Shown here piece after piece: positions 45,119 to 55,335 of a stretch of 64,000 nucleotides of DNA (position 1 is its first letter; the number at the start of each line of letters is the position of its first letter). Source of the DNA: Anaerococcus sp. (GTDB taxonomy: Bacteria > Bacillota > Clostridia > Tissierellales > Peptoniphilaceae); NCBI GenBank assembly GCA_030532385.1, contig JAUNLG010000004.1, positions 1 through 64,000 on the forward strand, written 5' to 3'. A program made the translations under genes and the position numbers. Under the pieces are notes generated by a model. That model was not told the DNA's origin. It saw only the letters and a program-made list of their open reading frames with translations, and ran no database searches.

Positions 45119-45759
45119 TGGGCATTCTTTCAAAGTCTTTGACAAGGATTGGTGAATTTATTATATTTGTATTTCTATCAATTATTTATACATCTATAAT
45201 CCTTTTGCCAATAATCCTTATAAACCTTCTCCTTAAGGAAGTTTTAATAAAGTACCTACTTTTATTTATCCCCCTTATAGGACTTGTTGGTTTTAGTCTA
45301 GAGAGAGAATTTATTAGTATTAGAGAGGCTTATGTTAACTATAGGCCCTATGCAAAGCCTTATTTTAGGAAAGTTTTTACTAAAGATAGCCTTAGTAAGT
45401 ACTTGGCCTACACCTTGGTTTTTAGCCTTTATTTTTATTCAGCTGATGCCCTTAGGATACTTGAAAAAGATATGGTTATCTTTGGTGTAGTTAGGATAGT
45501 CTTAGCCTTTAGTCTAAGAAATATAATTTTTTATATGATCTTACAAAATGCCTTTAGGTCTAGGGTTGATTTTTTGATAGGGGTCAAAAATTCCCTTATC
45601 TTAACCTACAAAAACCTTTTTTATTCAATAATGGTTTTTGCAATCTGGGGGATCCTTGAATACCTTATGGTAAAAAATATTTTATGGACCTATCCTTTTG
45701 TCATAATAATGGGCCTTTTTGGTGTTTTGATTAATGAGTATTCTATAAAGAACTTATAA
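45118..45759 (+). CDS. Membrane protein, YesL/DUF624-like by position
   Basis: 213 residues with five or six helices (about 12-35, 38-58, 95-112, 120-145, 165-185, 190-205). Length and position before LplB/YtcP-type permeases match YesL-like proteins, but I see no decisive motif. It overlaps the ATPase gene by one base. Confidence 0.6.
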   Translation: MGILSKSLTRIGEFIIFVFLSIIYTSIILLPIILINLLLKEVLIKYLLLFIPLIGLVGFSLEREFISIREAYVNYRPYAKPYFRKVFTKDSLSKYLAYTLVFSLYFYSADALRILEKDMVIFGVVRIVLAFSLRNIIFYMILQNAFRSRVDFLIGVKNSLILTYKNLFYSIMVFAIWGILEYLMVKNILWTYPFVIIMGLFGVLINEYSIKNL

Positions 45760-45769
45760 GGAAGTGGAA

Positions 45770-46744
45770 ATGCAAGAAAAAGAAAAGAATTTAAAAAAAT
45801 TAAAGAAAAAAAATAAGAAGCCCTTTGGCAAAAGGTTTAAAAAGAACCTACCCTTAATGCTCTTTTGCCTACCAGGTTTTATCTGGTTTGCTATAATGAG
45901 CTACCTACCTATGTTTGGGGTTATAATTCCTTTTAAGGATTATAAGGTTTTTTCAAAAAACTTTTTCTACAACCTCTTTCAAAGCGATTGGGTTGGGCTA
46001 AAGAATTTTAGGTTTTTCTTTGAAAGCAATGACGCTTGGATTATCATAAGAAATACCCTCTTATACAATGCAACCTTTATTGTTGTAAATATAGTCCTTG
46101 CCATGTTTACAGCCATAGCCCTCCATGAGCTATTAAATAGGAAGGCGGCGAAGTTTTATCAAACTTCCCTATTCTTACCTTATTTCCTATCATGGGTTGT
46201 AATATCCTATGCAGTATTTGCCTTCTTATCACCAGATAAGGGACTTCTTAACCAAATTATTGAAAAATTTGGGGGACATGGGATAAATTGGTATACCAAT
46301 AAGTCCTGGTGGCCTATATTTTTGGTAATAATAAATGCTTGGAAGGGCCTAGGTTATAATACTGTAGTCTACCTATCAGCTCTTTCAGGAATTGATAAGA
46401 CCTATTATGAGGCAGCTGTGATGGATGGGGCTAGTAAGTGGGAGCAAATTAAATATATTACTATCCCAATGCTTAAGCCTGTTGTGACAGTTTTATTTAT
46501 AATGAGCCTTGCTAATATATTTAGGGCAGACTTTGGTTTATTCTACCAAGTGCCAAGAGACTCAGGTCCCCTATATTCAGTAACCAATGTTATTGATACT
46601 TATGTATTTAGGGCCTTGATGAAAAATGGAGATATAGGTCTATCTTCTGCAGTTTCCCTCTTACAATCAGCTGTTGGAGCTATATTAATTATAGGAGCCA
46701 ATAAGATTGTAAAAAGATATGACCCTGAAAGGTCCCTATTCTAG
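45770..46744 (+). CDS. LplB-type sugar ABC permease
   Basis: 324 residues from the ATG at 45770 (AAGGAAG upstream); a GTG six bases earlier is too close to the ribosome-binding site. A basic N-terminus precedes six helices. The EAA loop is EAAVMDGASKWEQIKYITIP. This permease group imports complex oligosaccharides; the pneumococcal N-glycan importer NgtP1 belongs to it. Confidence 0.9.
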   Translation: MQEKEKNLKKLKKKNKKPFGKRFKKNLPLMLFCLPGFIWFAIMSYLPMFGVIIPFKDYKVFSKNFFYNLFQSDWVGLKNFRFFFESNDAWIIIRNTLLYNATFIVVNIVLAMFTAIALHELLNRKAAKFYQTSLFLPYFLSWVVISYAVFAFLSPDKGLLNQIIEKFGGHGINWYTNKSWWPIFLVIINAWKGLGYNTVVYLSALSGIDKTYYEAAVMDGASKWEQIKYITIPMLKPVVTVLFIMSLANIFRADFGLFYQVPRDSGPLYSVTNVIDTYVFRALMKNGDIGLSSAVSLLQSAVGAILIIGANKIVKRYDPERSLF

Positions 46745-46753
46745 GAGAAAAAT

Positions 46754-47689
46754 ATGAATGATTCTAGAAAACTTAAGAAAAACAAAAACAACTACGATCC
46801 CCTAAAGGTTTCAAAGGCGGCTAACTTTGGCCTAAATATCTACCTGATATTTTTGACAATTTCAGCCATCCTACCCTTCTTATTTGTATTTATAATTTCT
46901 ATTACAGATGAGAGGACCCTTGCCTTAAATGGCTATTCCCTATTTCCAGAAGAGATCAGCTTTGATGCCTATAGACTAGTCTTTGCATCAGGATCATCAA
47001 TCCTTAAGGCCTACAGGGTTTCACTTTTTATAACTGTGACAGGTGTTATCCTTGCCCTAATTCTTACAACTCTTTATGCCTATGCCCTATCCAGGCAAGA
47101 CTTTGAGTTTAGAGGATTTTTTACCAAGGTTTCAACCATACCAATGTTATTTTCTGGAGGTCTTGTAGCAGGATACTTGGTTATGACCCAGTTTTTGGGA
47201 TTAAAAAACTCCCTTTGGGCCCTTATCCTACCACTTTTGCTAGGAACCTTTAATATAATAATAATGAGAACTTACTTTCAAACAAGTATACCCAAAGCCC
47301 TAATAGAGGCGGCAACAATAGATGGGGCCAATGAATTTCAAATATTCTTTAAGATAGTCTTACCCCTATCCTTGCCAGTCCTTGCAACCATAGGTTTATT
47401 CTTAACTTTGGGATATTGGAATGACTGGTACAATGCCATGTTATATATAGATGATTTAGATAAGATCCCTGTCCAATATCTCTTGATTAGGATACAAAAT
47501 TCAACGGCCTTCCTAGCATCTAGGGGTGGTCAAATAGGAGGTGTAGCGTCACAAGCAATGAAGACTTTGCCACAAGAGACTTTGAGAATGGCTATAGTAG
47601 TAATAACTACAGCACCAATTGCAATAACTTATCCATTCTTCCAAAGATACTTTATAAGTGGTCTAACTTTAGGAGCGGTAAAAGAATAA
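46754..47689 (+). CDS. YtcP-type sugar ABC permease
   Basis: 311 residues, six helices, EAA loop EAATIDGANEFQIFFKIVLP. Partner of the preceding permease, with AGGAG before the ATG. Confidence 0.91.
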   Translation: MNDSRKLKKNKNNYDPLKVSKAANFGLNIYLIFLTISAILPFLFVFIISITDERTLALNGYSLFPEEISFDAYRLVFASGSSILKAYRVSLFITVTGVILALILTTLYAYALSRQDFEFRGFFTKVSTIPMLFSGGLVAGYLVMTQFLGLKNSLWALILPLLLGTFNIIIMRTYFQTSIPKALIEAATIDGANEFQIFFKIVLPLSLPVLATIGLFLTLGYWNDWYNAMLYIDDLDKIPVQYLLIRIQNSTAFLASRGGQIGGVASQAMKTLPQETLRMAIVVITTAPIAITYPFFQRYFISGLTLGAVKE

Positions 47690-47713
47690 TTCATTATATA
47701 TAAGGAGGAGAAA

Positions 47714-49252
47714 ATGAATTTATTTAAAAAAGTTACTTATTCATCAATGGCTTTGTTATTAGCCCTAGGCCTATCAGCTTGCGGTAATAACGAGGAGAAT
47801 GAAGGTCAAACAGAAGAAAATCCAACAACTGATGAAACTAGCGAGGAAGAAACTGATCAAGCTACAAGTGATGATGGTGAAATCCCTACTCTTGTTTACC
47901 TAAATATAGGTACACCACCACAAGGCAATGATGAGGTAGTTGCTGCTATAAATGACTACCTAGATAGCCAAGATGCAGGCTACCACTTAGATTTAACCTT
48001 CTATGACTGGGGAGATTATGAGCAAAAACTTCAACTTGCTTCATCAACAGGAGAAGACTGGGATATGGCCTTTACAGCAAACTGGGCTGGACCATATAAA
48101 ACCCTAGTTAACCAAAATGCCTTGATGGACCTAACAGATCTAATGGAAGGTAAAGAATTTGTTGACTTAATCAACCCTGACATGATCAAGGGTGTAAGTG
48201 TAGATGGCAAGGTATATGGAATACCTGCAGCCTACCCTGGCGCTGTAGCTGCCAACCAATTTGTATGGACTAAGTCCTTTGTAGATAAGTATGATATAGA
48301 CTATGAAAGTATAAAGGATGCTAAAGATCTTGAGCCAATCCTTAAGAAAATTAAGGAAGAAGAGGGCATGCAATATCCATTTGGAGTATCAAAAGACTTC
48401 CTATTTGCTATGCCTGAGCCTGTTTATAAGGTAACAGAAGGTGTTGCAGTAAAAGAAGAAGATGGCAAACTTATTGCCTATAACCTTTATGCAGATGACC
48501 TATACAAAGAACAAATAGGGGTTATGAAAAAATATATGGATGAAGGTCTAGTATCTCCATCAGCTCCACAAACAGAAGCTGGAACAGTATTTCCTGAAAA
48601 TGAAGTTTTAGTAACTGAAGGTGAGGGAGAACCAGGATCTAATGCCATCTGGTCAAATGATATCCGTGGCGAAGTTGTATCAAGCCTAGTAGGAGATGAA
48701 ATTATGATCTCAAATGATAAGGCAACAGGTAAGATGATCTCCCTTAACTCACAAACAGATAAGGCAGACCTTGCTATGGACTTTATCAATAGGATGTTTA
48801 CAGACCAAAAACTTCAAGATATGCTATCTTATGGTATAGAAGGCAAGCACTACGAACTAGTAGATGGAAAAGTAAGAAAGTTTAACCAAGAAGAAGATGG
48901 AGCAGCAAATGAATATGACGTTCCTTCCTTCACTTTCCTATCAGCTTTCAATAGGACCCCACTAGCAGGAGCTCCTGGCATAGGCGATGAAGAATTTGAC
49001 CAAGAAGCAAAAGAGTTTGAAGAAAGCCTTGTTGCTTCACCAGTACTAGGATTTACAATTGATGAAACAAATGTTGAAACAGAAATTGCAAATATCCAAC
49101 AAACCCAAGAACAATACACAACCAACTTAAAGACAGGTGCCTTTGATGAGTCTTATTACCAAGAATTCCTAGATAAATTAGATACAGCAGGAATCCAAAA
49201 GGTAGTTGATGAAGTTCAAAGCCAATTAGACAATTGGGATCCTGAAGCTTAA
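47714..49252 (+). CDS. LplA-type oligosaccharide-binding lipoprotein
   Basis: 512 residues. Signal peptide with lipobox LSAC (Cys about 23), an acidic linker (NNEENEGQTEENP), then the large binding fold (TLVYLNIGTPPQGNDEVVAA, WDMAFTANWAGPYKTL, VYGIPAAYPGAVAANQFVW). It captures oligosaccharides for the two permeases upstream. Given the neighbouring glycosidases, N-glycan fragments are the likely ligand. GGAGGAG precedes the start. Confidence 0.91.
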   Translation: MNLFKKVTYSSMALLLALGLSACGNNEENEGQTEENPTTDETSEEETDQATSDDGEIPTLVYLNIGTPPQGNDEVVAAINDYLDSQDAGYHLDLTFYDWGDYEQKLQLASSTGEDWDMAFTANWAGPYKTLVNQNALMDLTDLMEGKEFVDLINPDMIKGVSVDGKVYGIPAAYPGAVAANQFVWTKSFVDKYDIDYESIKDAKDLEPILKKIKEEEGMQYPFGVSKDFLFAMPEPVYKVTEGVAVKEEDGKLIAYNLYADDLYKEQIGVMKKYMDEGLVSPSAPQTEAGTVFPENEVLVTEGEGEPGSNAIWSNDIRGEVVSSLVGDEIMISNDKATGKMISLNSQTDKADLAMDFINRMFTDQKLQDMLSYGIEGKHYELVDGKVRKFNQEEDGAANEYDVPSFTFLSAFNRTPLAGAPGIGDEEFDQEAKEFEESLVASPVLGFTIDETNVETEIANIQQTQEQYTTNLKTGAFDESYYQEFLDKLDTAGIQKVVDEVQSQLDNWDPEA

Positions 49253-49261
49253 TTAAGTAAC

Positions 49262-49298
49262 AAAGACTTATATCGGGTTAAATCTGGTATAAGTCTTT
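49262..49298 (+). terminator. Hairpin ending the importer operon
   Basis: AAAGACTTATA and TATAAGTCTTT, 11 perfect pairs with a 15-base loop, followed by AATTTT. Confidence 0.8.
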
Positions 49299-49312
49299 AA
49301 TTTTGCAAGAAA

Positions 49313-49332
49313 TAATGAAAAGAATTTCATTA
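49313..49332. promoter_or_regulatory. Palindrome TAATGAAA-AGAA-TTTCATTA
   Basis: Eight-base perfect arms, about 55 bases before the GH84 gene. It shares TGAAA/TTTCA with the palindrome at 43863-43878. Likely operator for the catabolic genes. Confidence 0.5.
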
Positions 49333-49384
49333 TATATTATTTTTATCACAATTAAGAAAATATATTCAAGCCAAGGAGTTAATT

Positions 49385-50674
49385 ATGGATAAGATAGGAG
49401 TAATAGAGGGGTTTTATGGGATTCCTTATAGCTTTGACCAAAGGTATGATTTGATAGACTTCCTAAGTCATATAGGGATGAATGCCTATATTTATGCCCC
49501 AAAAGATGATCCCTACCACAATATAAGCTGGAGGGAGCCTTACCCAAAAGAAGAATTAGAAAAGCTAGCTGGTCTTTCAAACTTTGCCAAAGATAAGAAG
49601 GTAGACTTTATCTGGGCCATCCATCCTGGGCAAAATTTGATAGACTTTAATAAGTATGAAGAAGAATTGCCCCTACTATTGGGAAAATACAAGAGCCTTT
49701 ATGATAAGGGAATAAGGTCCTTTGCTCTTTGTATGGACGATGTAGATAGGGATAAGGCTTATGAACAAAGGGATTATCACCTAAGACTTGTAGAAGATAT
49801 CCTAGATTTTATAAAGGACTTTGATAATAATGAGCTTTTCTTTGTCCATCCTTGGTATAACGAAGCTTGGATTGATCAGAAGGCTAGGGGATATTTTGAT
49901 AAGTTTAATGACCTAGGTAGGCTTAGGATTATGTGGACAGGGGCTGATGTAGTTGTCCCAATAAGTAAGGATGCCAATGAGAAATTTATAGACCTAGCAA
50001 AGGCTGAGCCTGAGATTTGGTTTAATTGGCCTGTCAATGATTATAAGAGAGATGAGATCTTTATGGAAGTCTTTGAGTTTTATGATTCTTCCAATATAAA
50101 TTATAGGTCACTTTTCTCAAATCCAATGAATCAGGCTGAGTTATCAAAAATATCAATCTACCAACTAGGAGAATTTCTAAAAGACCCTCATGGCTATGAT
50201 CCAGAAAAAGTCTTTAAAAAAGCCCTAGCCTATGTAGATGAGAGTGTAGCAGGTGAACTTTTTATCCTGGCAGATTCATTTTTTGGGTCAGGAGTTTATA
50301 AAAGAACTGAAAATAAAAAATTTGTGGCAGAAAAAGATATAAAAAGAGCCTATGAGCTTAAGGATAAGTTCCTTATGAAAGAAGCTATAGAAAAAAAGCT
50401 TGCTGCTATTGATTCCTACTTTGATAACTATACAAATAAGAACCTTCATGATGAGATAAGACAGTTCCTACTCTCCCTATCCTACCTACTTTTGGCAATA
50501 AGAGAAAGGCTAGATGGCAATGACCTTAAGGCTAGAAGTTATTATAAAAAAAGGGAAGACTTTAAGGTGAAAGTTTATAAGGAAGATTCAAACGATCAAA
50601 TCGAATTAAGGAAGGTTAAGGTATCAGAAAGCCTAGAGGAGATTTATAAGAACCTAGAAGGAAAGACTTTATGA
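49385..50674 (+). CDS. GH84 beta-N-acetylglucosaminidase (O-GlcNAcase/NagJ-like)
   Basis: 429 residues, no signal peptide, so cytosolic. The catalytic domain starts at residue 1 (GVIEGFYGIPYSFDQRYDLI) and holds the aspartate pair Asp118-Asp119 in CMDDVD that drives substrate-assisted hydrolysis. The C-terminal part (about 270-429) is helical. It would remove GlcNAc from imported glycans. AAGGAG precedes the ATG; it overlaps the GH38 gene by four bases. Confidence 0.9.
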   Translation: MDKIGVIEGFYGIPYSFDQRYDLIDFLSHIGMNAYIYAPKDDPYHNISWREPYPKEELEKLAGLSNFAKDKKVDFIWAIHPGQNLIDFNKYEEELPLLLGKYKSLYDKGIRSFALCMDDVDRDKAYEQRDYHLRLVEDILDFIKDFDNNELFFVHPWYNEAWIDQKARGYFDKFNDLGRLRIMWTGADVVVPISKDANEKFIDLAKAEPEIWFNWPVNDYKRDEIFMEVFEFYDSSNINYRSLFSNPMNQAELSKISIYQLGEFLKDPHGYDPEKVFKKALAYVDESVAGELFILADSFFGSGVYKRTENKKFVAEKDIKRAYELKDKFLMKEAIEKKLAAIDSYFDNYTNKNLHDEIRQFLLSLSYLLLAIRERLDGNDLKARSYYKKREDFKVKVYKEDSNDQIELRKVKVSESLEEIYKNLEGKTL

Positions 50675-53298
50675 AAAAAACAATCCATGTCATAAGCCAT
50701 ACCCACTGGGATAGGGAATGGTATATGCCCCACCAAAACCATAATATGAGACTAGTTGACCTAATAGATGGGATAATCGAGGCCTTTGAGGACCCTGATT
50801 TTAAATACTTCCAGCTAGATGGCCATTACCTACCCATAGAAGATTATCTAAGGGTAAAGCCTTACAATAGGGAAATTCTAAGCGATTTGATAAGTTCTGG
50901 CAAGCTTAGGATAGGACCTTGGTATATACTTCAAGATGCCTTTTTAACTAGTGGAGAATCCAATATCAAAAACTTAAAACTTGGTATAGAAAAATCCAGG
51001 GCCTTTGGTAAGCCTTCTATGATAGGGTATTTTCCTGACACCTTTGGAAATATTGGCCAAGCCCCACAAATCCTAAAAAAGGCTGGTATAGGAGTTGCTT
51101 ATTTTGGTAGGGGGGTTAAGGCTACAGGTTTTGATAATGTAGTAATTGATGATTATACATCCAAAAACTCTGAGCTAATCTGGCAAAGTCCAAACGGGGA
51201 TGAGGTCATGGGAATTCTTTTTGCTAATTGGTATTGCAATGGAGTGGATATACCAGAAGAGACCTTGGCCCTTAAGGAATATATGGATAAGAAGATTCAT
51301 GATATGGAAAAGTATGGATCGACTTCTCATCTTTTGTTGATGAATGGCTGTGACCATTCTCCGGTCCAAAAGAATATAGGCAAGATAATAAAAAAAGCCA
51401 ATGACCTCTATCAGGACTATGACTTTATCCACTCTAACCTGGATTATTATTATGAGTGTGTCAAGGCTGAATCAGGTGACCTTGATAAGGTAAAAGGAGA
51501 GCTTAGAAGTCAAACTACTGATGGCTGGTGGACCCTCCAATCAACCTCATCTTCTAGGTACTATCTTAAAAGATCCAACAAGGTCTTAGAAAAGGACTTA
51601 GAAGAAGTAATAAACCCCCTCTTTACCCTTTTTGTAGAAAAAGACCTTTACCCAAGCGAAAAAATCGACTACCTATATGAACTTTTGATCCAAAACCATC
51701 CCCACGATTCAATCTGTGGGTGCTCAATTGATCCTGTCCACGAGCAAAACCATAGAAGGTTTAAGGATGTTAGTGATGGAATTGATTATCTAAAGGACTA
51801 TGCTAGAGAAAAAATTAGAGAAAATACCAAGGTTAAAGCTAAGGGCCATCCAATCTGCCTAATAAATACCCTACCTTATGAAAGAACCAGGGAGGTAGAT
51901 ATGGTCGTTAGACTTGATAAGACCTACTTTAGGGGAGACTTTGAAGAAGTCTATGAAAAATTAAGCAAGAAAGAATACAAGAACTTGGCTTTATATGATG
52001 AAGATGGTAGAAAGATTGACCTAGATGTAGAATTTTTGGGCACAAGATTTGCCTATGACCTACCTAGCAATTCCTTTAGAAAACCTTACTATGCCAACAA
52101 TTTTAGACTAAGATTTACTCTTAATTTAGCTGGATTTGAGAAGAAAATTCTCTACCTAAGACAGTCTTAAGAAAAAGAAGAAAAAGAAGAAAGTCTTGAA
52201 GTAGTTGAAAATCCTTACCTAAAGATAAAAATAAATCCAGATGCCAGCCTTGATATTTATGATAAAAAAAGCCAAATTACCTATAAAAATGTCCTAACCA
52301 TAGAAGATGGGGCAGATATTGGCAATGAATATATCTACAGGGGCATAGATGGGGAGGAGAGAATTCTTGGAGGAAGTTTAGTTAATAAGGAGATTATAAG
52401 AAGGCCAGGCCTTAAGATAATTAAACTTACAGAAGAGATGAAAATTCCTAAAAAAGCCAATAGGGACCTAAGAGATGCCCAGATTAGGCTTATAGATATT
52501 ACAAAAAGGAAGGCTAAAAGGGAAGAGGACCTAGTTAGTATAAAAATTTATAAAGAAATAAAAGCCTATGATAAAAGACCTGGACTTGATATTAAGATAA
52601 GGCTTGATAATAAGGCCAAGGACCATAGGATGAGGGTCTTATTTGGCCATGACCTAGACATGGATTCTGTCTATGCTGAGTCTATCTTTGAATGTGTAAA
52701 AAGAAGGGCTTACCCTCCAAAAACCTGGGAAAACCCAGATTTTTCACAAAATTTTAATAGGTATATCCAAGTTATGGATGATAAGGATAGGGGCTTTACA
52801 GTCTCAAGCCTGGGCCTTGCAGAATATGAAAATGTCAAGGATAAGGGCTTATTTCTAACCCTCTTTAGGTCTATTGGAGAGCTAGGAGACTGGGGAGATT
52901 TTCCTACAGAAGATGCCCAACTAGATAAAGATGGTCTAGGTCGTATGGAATTTGACCTTTTCTTTGATAGTTTTAGCAAAGACTTTAGGTCAAGTAGACA
53001 AAGGGTTCTTGGTGGAAGGGTTGAATTCTTTGCCCTAGAACTTGATAGGGAAAATCAGAGAGAGTTTATGGTAGAAAAGCCTGACCTAGAGCTTTTTGAC
53101 AACCAATTTTCAACCCTCTTTAGGGATAGGGATAAGAATGCTTTTATAAGGATTTATAATCCTGATCCAAAGGCTTCTTATCTAAGAATTGAAAAGGCTA
53201 TAGACTATGATATTTTGGGAGACCACCCATGCGAAAAAGACCTAGCTAAGGATAAAATATCTGCCTTTGATATTAGAACTTTTAAATTGGAGATATGA
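50671..53298 (+). pseudogene. GH38 alpha-mannosidase interrupted by one in-frame stop
   Basis: 875 codons in one frame, broken only by TAA at 52168-52170. The N-terminal part (499 residues) has the zinc motif HTHWDREW, nucleophile region FPDTFGN and zinc ligand NHPHDSICG, that is, a complete catalytic domain. The part after the stop (VENPYLKIKINPDASLDIY to the end at 53298) is the beta-sandwich domain that normally completes the active site. The gap from 52171 to 52437 is open and homologous, so a single point mutation explains the split. GH38 enzymes remove alpha-mannose from N-glycans. It may be a recent loss, a read error, or two polypeptides. Confidence 0.88.
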
Positions 53299-54590
53299 TG
53301 AAAGAAATAATAGATGGATTAATTAAAGAAGTTAATGAAAGTGATAAGATTTCACCACAAATAAAAAAGATTTTTGAAAAGGCCCTAGCCAATACCTTTA
53401 CCACAACTATGAGGGAGACTTCAAGGAAGGATGTTTTTGTAATAACTGGTGATATAGACGCCATGTGGCTTAGGGATTCTGCAGGCCAGATTAGACCGAT
53501 TTTTTATATAGACTCTCCAAAGGCTGATAGGTTGATAAAAAAAGTTTTGGATAGGCAAATCTTCTGTCTAAGTAAGGATCCTTATGCCAATGCCTTTAAT
53601 GAGATTCCTAATGGCAGGGCCTGGTCATCTAAGGATATAAGTGATTTCTCATCTCCTTGGGTGTGGGAGAGAAAGTATGAGCTAGACTCTATATGCTATG
53701 TCCTACAAACAGCCTATCTTTATTATGAGAAAACTGGTGATAGGGGACTTTTTGATGAAAATTTCCTAGACGTCTTAGAAAAGCTAGTAGATTTAATAGA
53801 GCTTGAGCAAAATCATGAAAATTCACCCTATGAATTTCAAAGGCCAGATCCTTGGGCCCAATCAGATTCTTTAAGGGAAAGCAAAAGAGGAACCCCTGTA
53901 GCCTACACAGGCATGTCTTGGTCAGGCTTTAGACCATCTGATGATTCTTGCCTCTACCAGTATCTTATACCATCAAATGCCTTTGCGGTTGTAGTTTTAA
54001 GAAAACTTTCAAAAATTATGGAAACTTTATCTATAAGAGAAGACCTAGCAGCAAAGATGGCTTCCCTTGCAGCAAGGATTGATGAGGGGATAAAAAAATA
54101 TGGCCTTGTTGAAGATGAAGATTTTGGTGAAATTTATGCCTATGAGACAGATGGTCTTGGCAATTTTAACCTTATGGATGATGCCAATATTCCAAGTATC
54201 CTATCCCTTCCCTACCTAGGCTATGGAAAAGTTGATGATGAAAGATACCTTAGGAGTAGAAATTTTATCTTATCTAAGAAAAATAAAAATTATTTTGAAG
54301 GGCTTGTGGCAAAAGGGATTGGCAGCGACCATACTCCCAAGGATTATATTTGGCACCTGGCCTTATCCATGCAGATGATGACAAGTAGGGATGAAAAAGA
54401 GATAGAATATATCCTATCCTTATTTGAAAAAACCCACGGGGGAACCTACCTAACCCATGAGGGCTTTCATAAGGATGATCCTAAGGAATATACCAGGGAC
54501 TGGTTTTCTTGGTCTAACTCGATCTTTGCTGAGGCTATCCTAAGGTACTTAGGTAAAGATATCCTAAGAAAGGTAGACCTCACAGATTAA
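53295..54590 (+). CDS. GH125 exo-alpha-1,6-mannosidase
   Basis: 431 residues, cytosolic. Family signatures: ITGDIDAMWLRDSAGQIRP, EIPNGRAWSSKD, ERKYELDSICY, GMSWSGFRPSDDSC and YTRDWFSWSNS. Removes alpha-1,6-linked mannose. Overlaps the GH38 gene by four bases. GH38 next to GH125 is the arrangement seen in the pneumococcal N-glycan locus. Confidence 0.94.
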   Translation: MMKEIIDGLIKEVNESDKISPQIKKIFEKALANTFTTTMRETSRKDVFVITGDIDAMWLRDSAGQIRPIFYIDSPKADRLIKKVLDRQIFCLSKDPYANAFNEIPNGRAWSSKDISDFSSPWVWERKYELDSICYVLQTAYLYYEKTGDRGLFDENFLDVLEKLVDLIELEQNHENSPYEFQRPDPWAQSDSLRESKRGTPVAYTGMSWSGFRPSDDSCLYQYLIPSNAFAVVVLRKLSKIMETLSIREDLAAKMASLAARIDEGIKKYGLVEDEDFGEIYAYETDGLGNFNLMDDANIPSILSLPYLGYGKVDDERYLRSRNFILSKKNKNYFEGLVAKGIGSDHTPKDYIWHLALSMQMMTSRDEKEIEYILSLFEKTHGGTYLTHEGFHKDDPKEYTRDWFSWSNSIFAEAILRYLGKDILRKVDLTD

Positions 54591-55295
54591 ATCAAGTACT
54601 AGAGTTACTGGAAAAAGCTTAGAGATGGTATAGGAGTAAGAAGGATAGGGAGGAATAAGTATTGCCTTATCAGCTAGCCTATCAAGGCTAGATCCCTCTT
54701 CTTTACTTATAGCAAGAATGCTTGCCTTTCTTTCTTTGGCAAAGTGAACTCCTTCAAGAAGGTTTAAGTTTTCTCCGGTAAGGGATATTGCTATAAGTAG
54801 GTCCTTTGAGTCAAGGGATTTAGTAAGCAAGTCTATACTGTAGGGCTCTTTGGCATAGTCTGTATTGTGAAGGCCAACTTCCCCGAATTTATAGACGAAT
54901 TCATTGGCAGCAAGGCCACTTGAACCTATACCAATTACAGCAATTTTCTCAAAGGAAGAAAAGGACTTGATGAAGTTTACCATATCTTCATCAAGATCTT
55001 TTAGGGAATCTAGGATAAGCTTATAAATTTCCTGGGTCTTAGAAATCTTTGCCCTTGGCCTTTGGGAGTACTTAAATTTAAGTTCAGAAAAACCATCAAA
55101 GCCCAATTTTTGGGCAAATCTCGTGACAGTAGAGTTTGAAACATCAAGACTTTTAGAAAAAGAGCTGATATTACTAGCTTCAAGGTCTATATTTAAAGTT
55201 TTTAATTTATTAACAATTATATTTTCAGATTTTGATAGGGATAAGTTTTTTGATGAAACTATATCCATGATAAAGTTATAGGTATGATTTGTCAT
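54564..55295 (-). CDS. RpiR-family regulator with SIS domain
   Basis: 243 residues from the ATG at 55295 behind AAGGAG. The N-terminal helix-turn-helix (about 1-75: SKSLDVSNSTVTRFAQKLGFDGFSELK) is followed by a sugar-phosphate-binding SIS domain (about 105-235: IAVIGIGSSGLAANEF, ISLTGENLNLLEG). Probable regulator of the surrounding glycan genes, sensing a phosphorylated amino sugar or hexose. Its 3' end overlaps the GH125 gene end by 27 bases (convergent). Confidence 0.92.
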   Translation of the reverse strand: MTNHTYNFIMDIVSSKNLSLSKSENIIVNKLKTLNIDLEASNISSFSKSLDVSNSTVTRFAQKLGFDGFSELKFKYSQRPRAKISKTQEIYKLILDSLKDLDEDMVNFIKSFSSFEKIAVIGIGSSGLAANEFVYKFGEVGLHNTDYAKEPYSIDLLTKSLDSKDLLIAISLTGENLNLLEGVHFAKERKASILAISKEEGSSLDRLADKAILIPPYPSYSYTISKLFPVTLVLDLICEVYLS

Positions 55296-55335
55296 GTTAA
55301 ACTCCTTACCAAGATTATAACATAAGGAGATAAGA

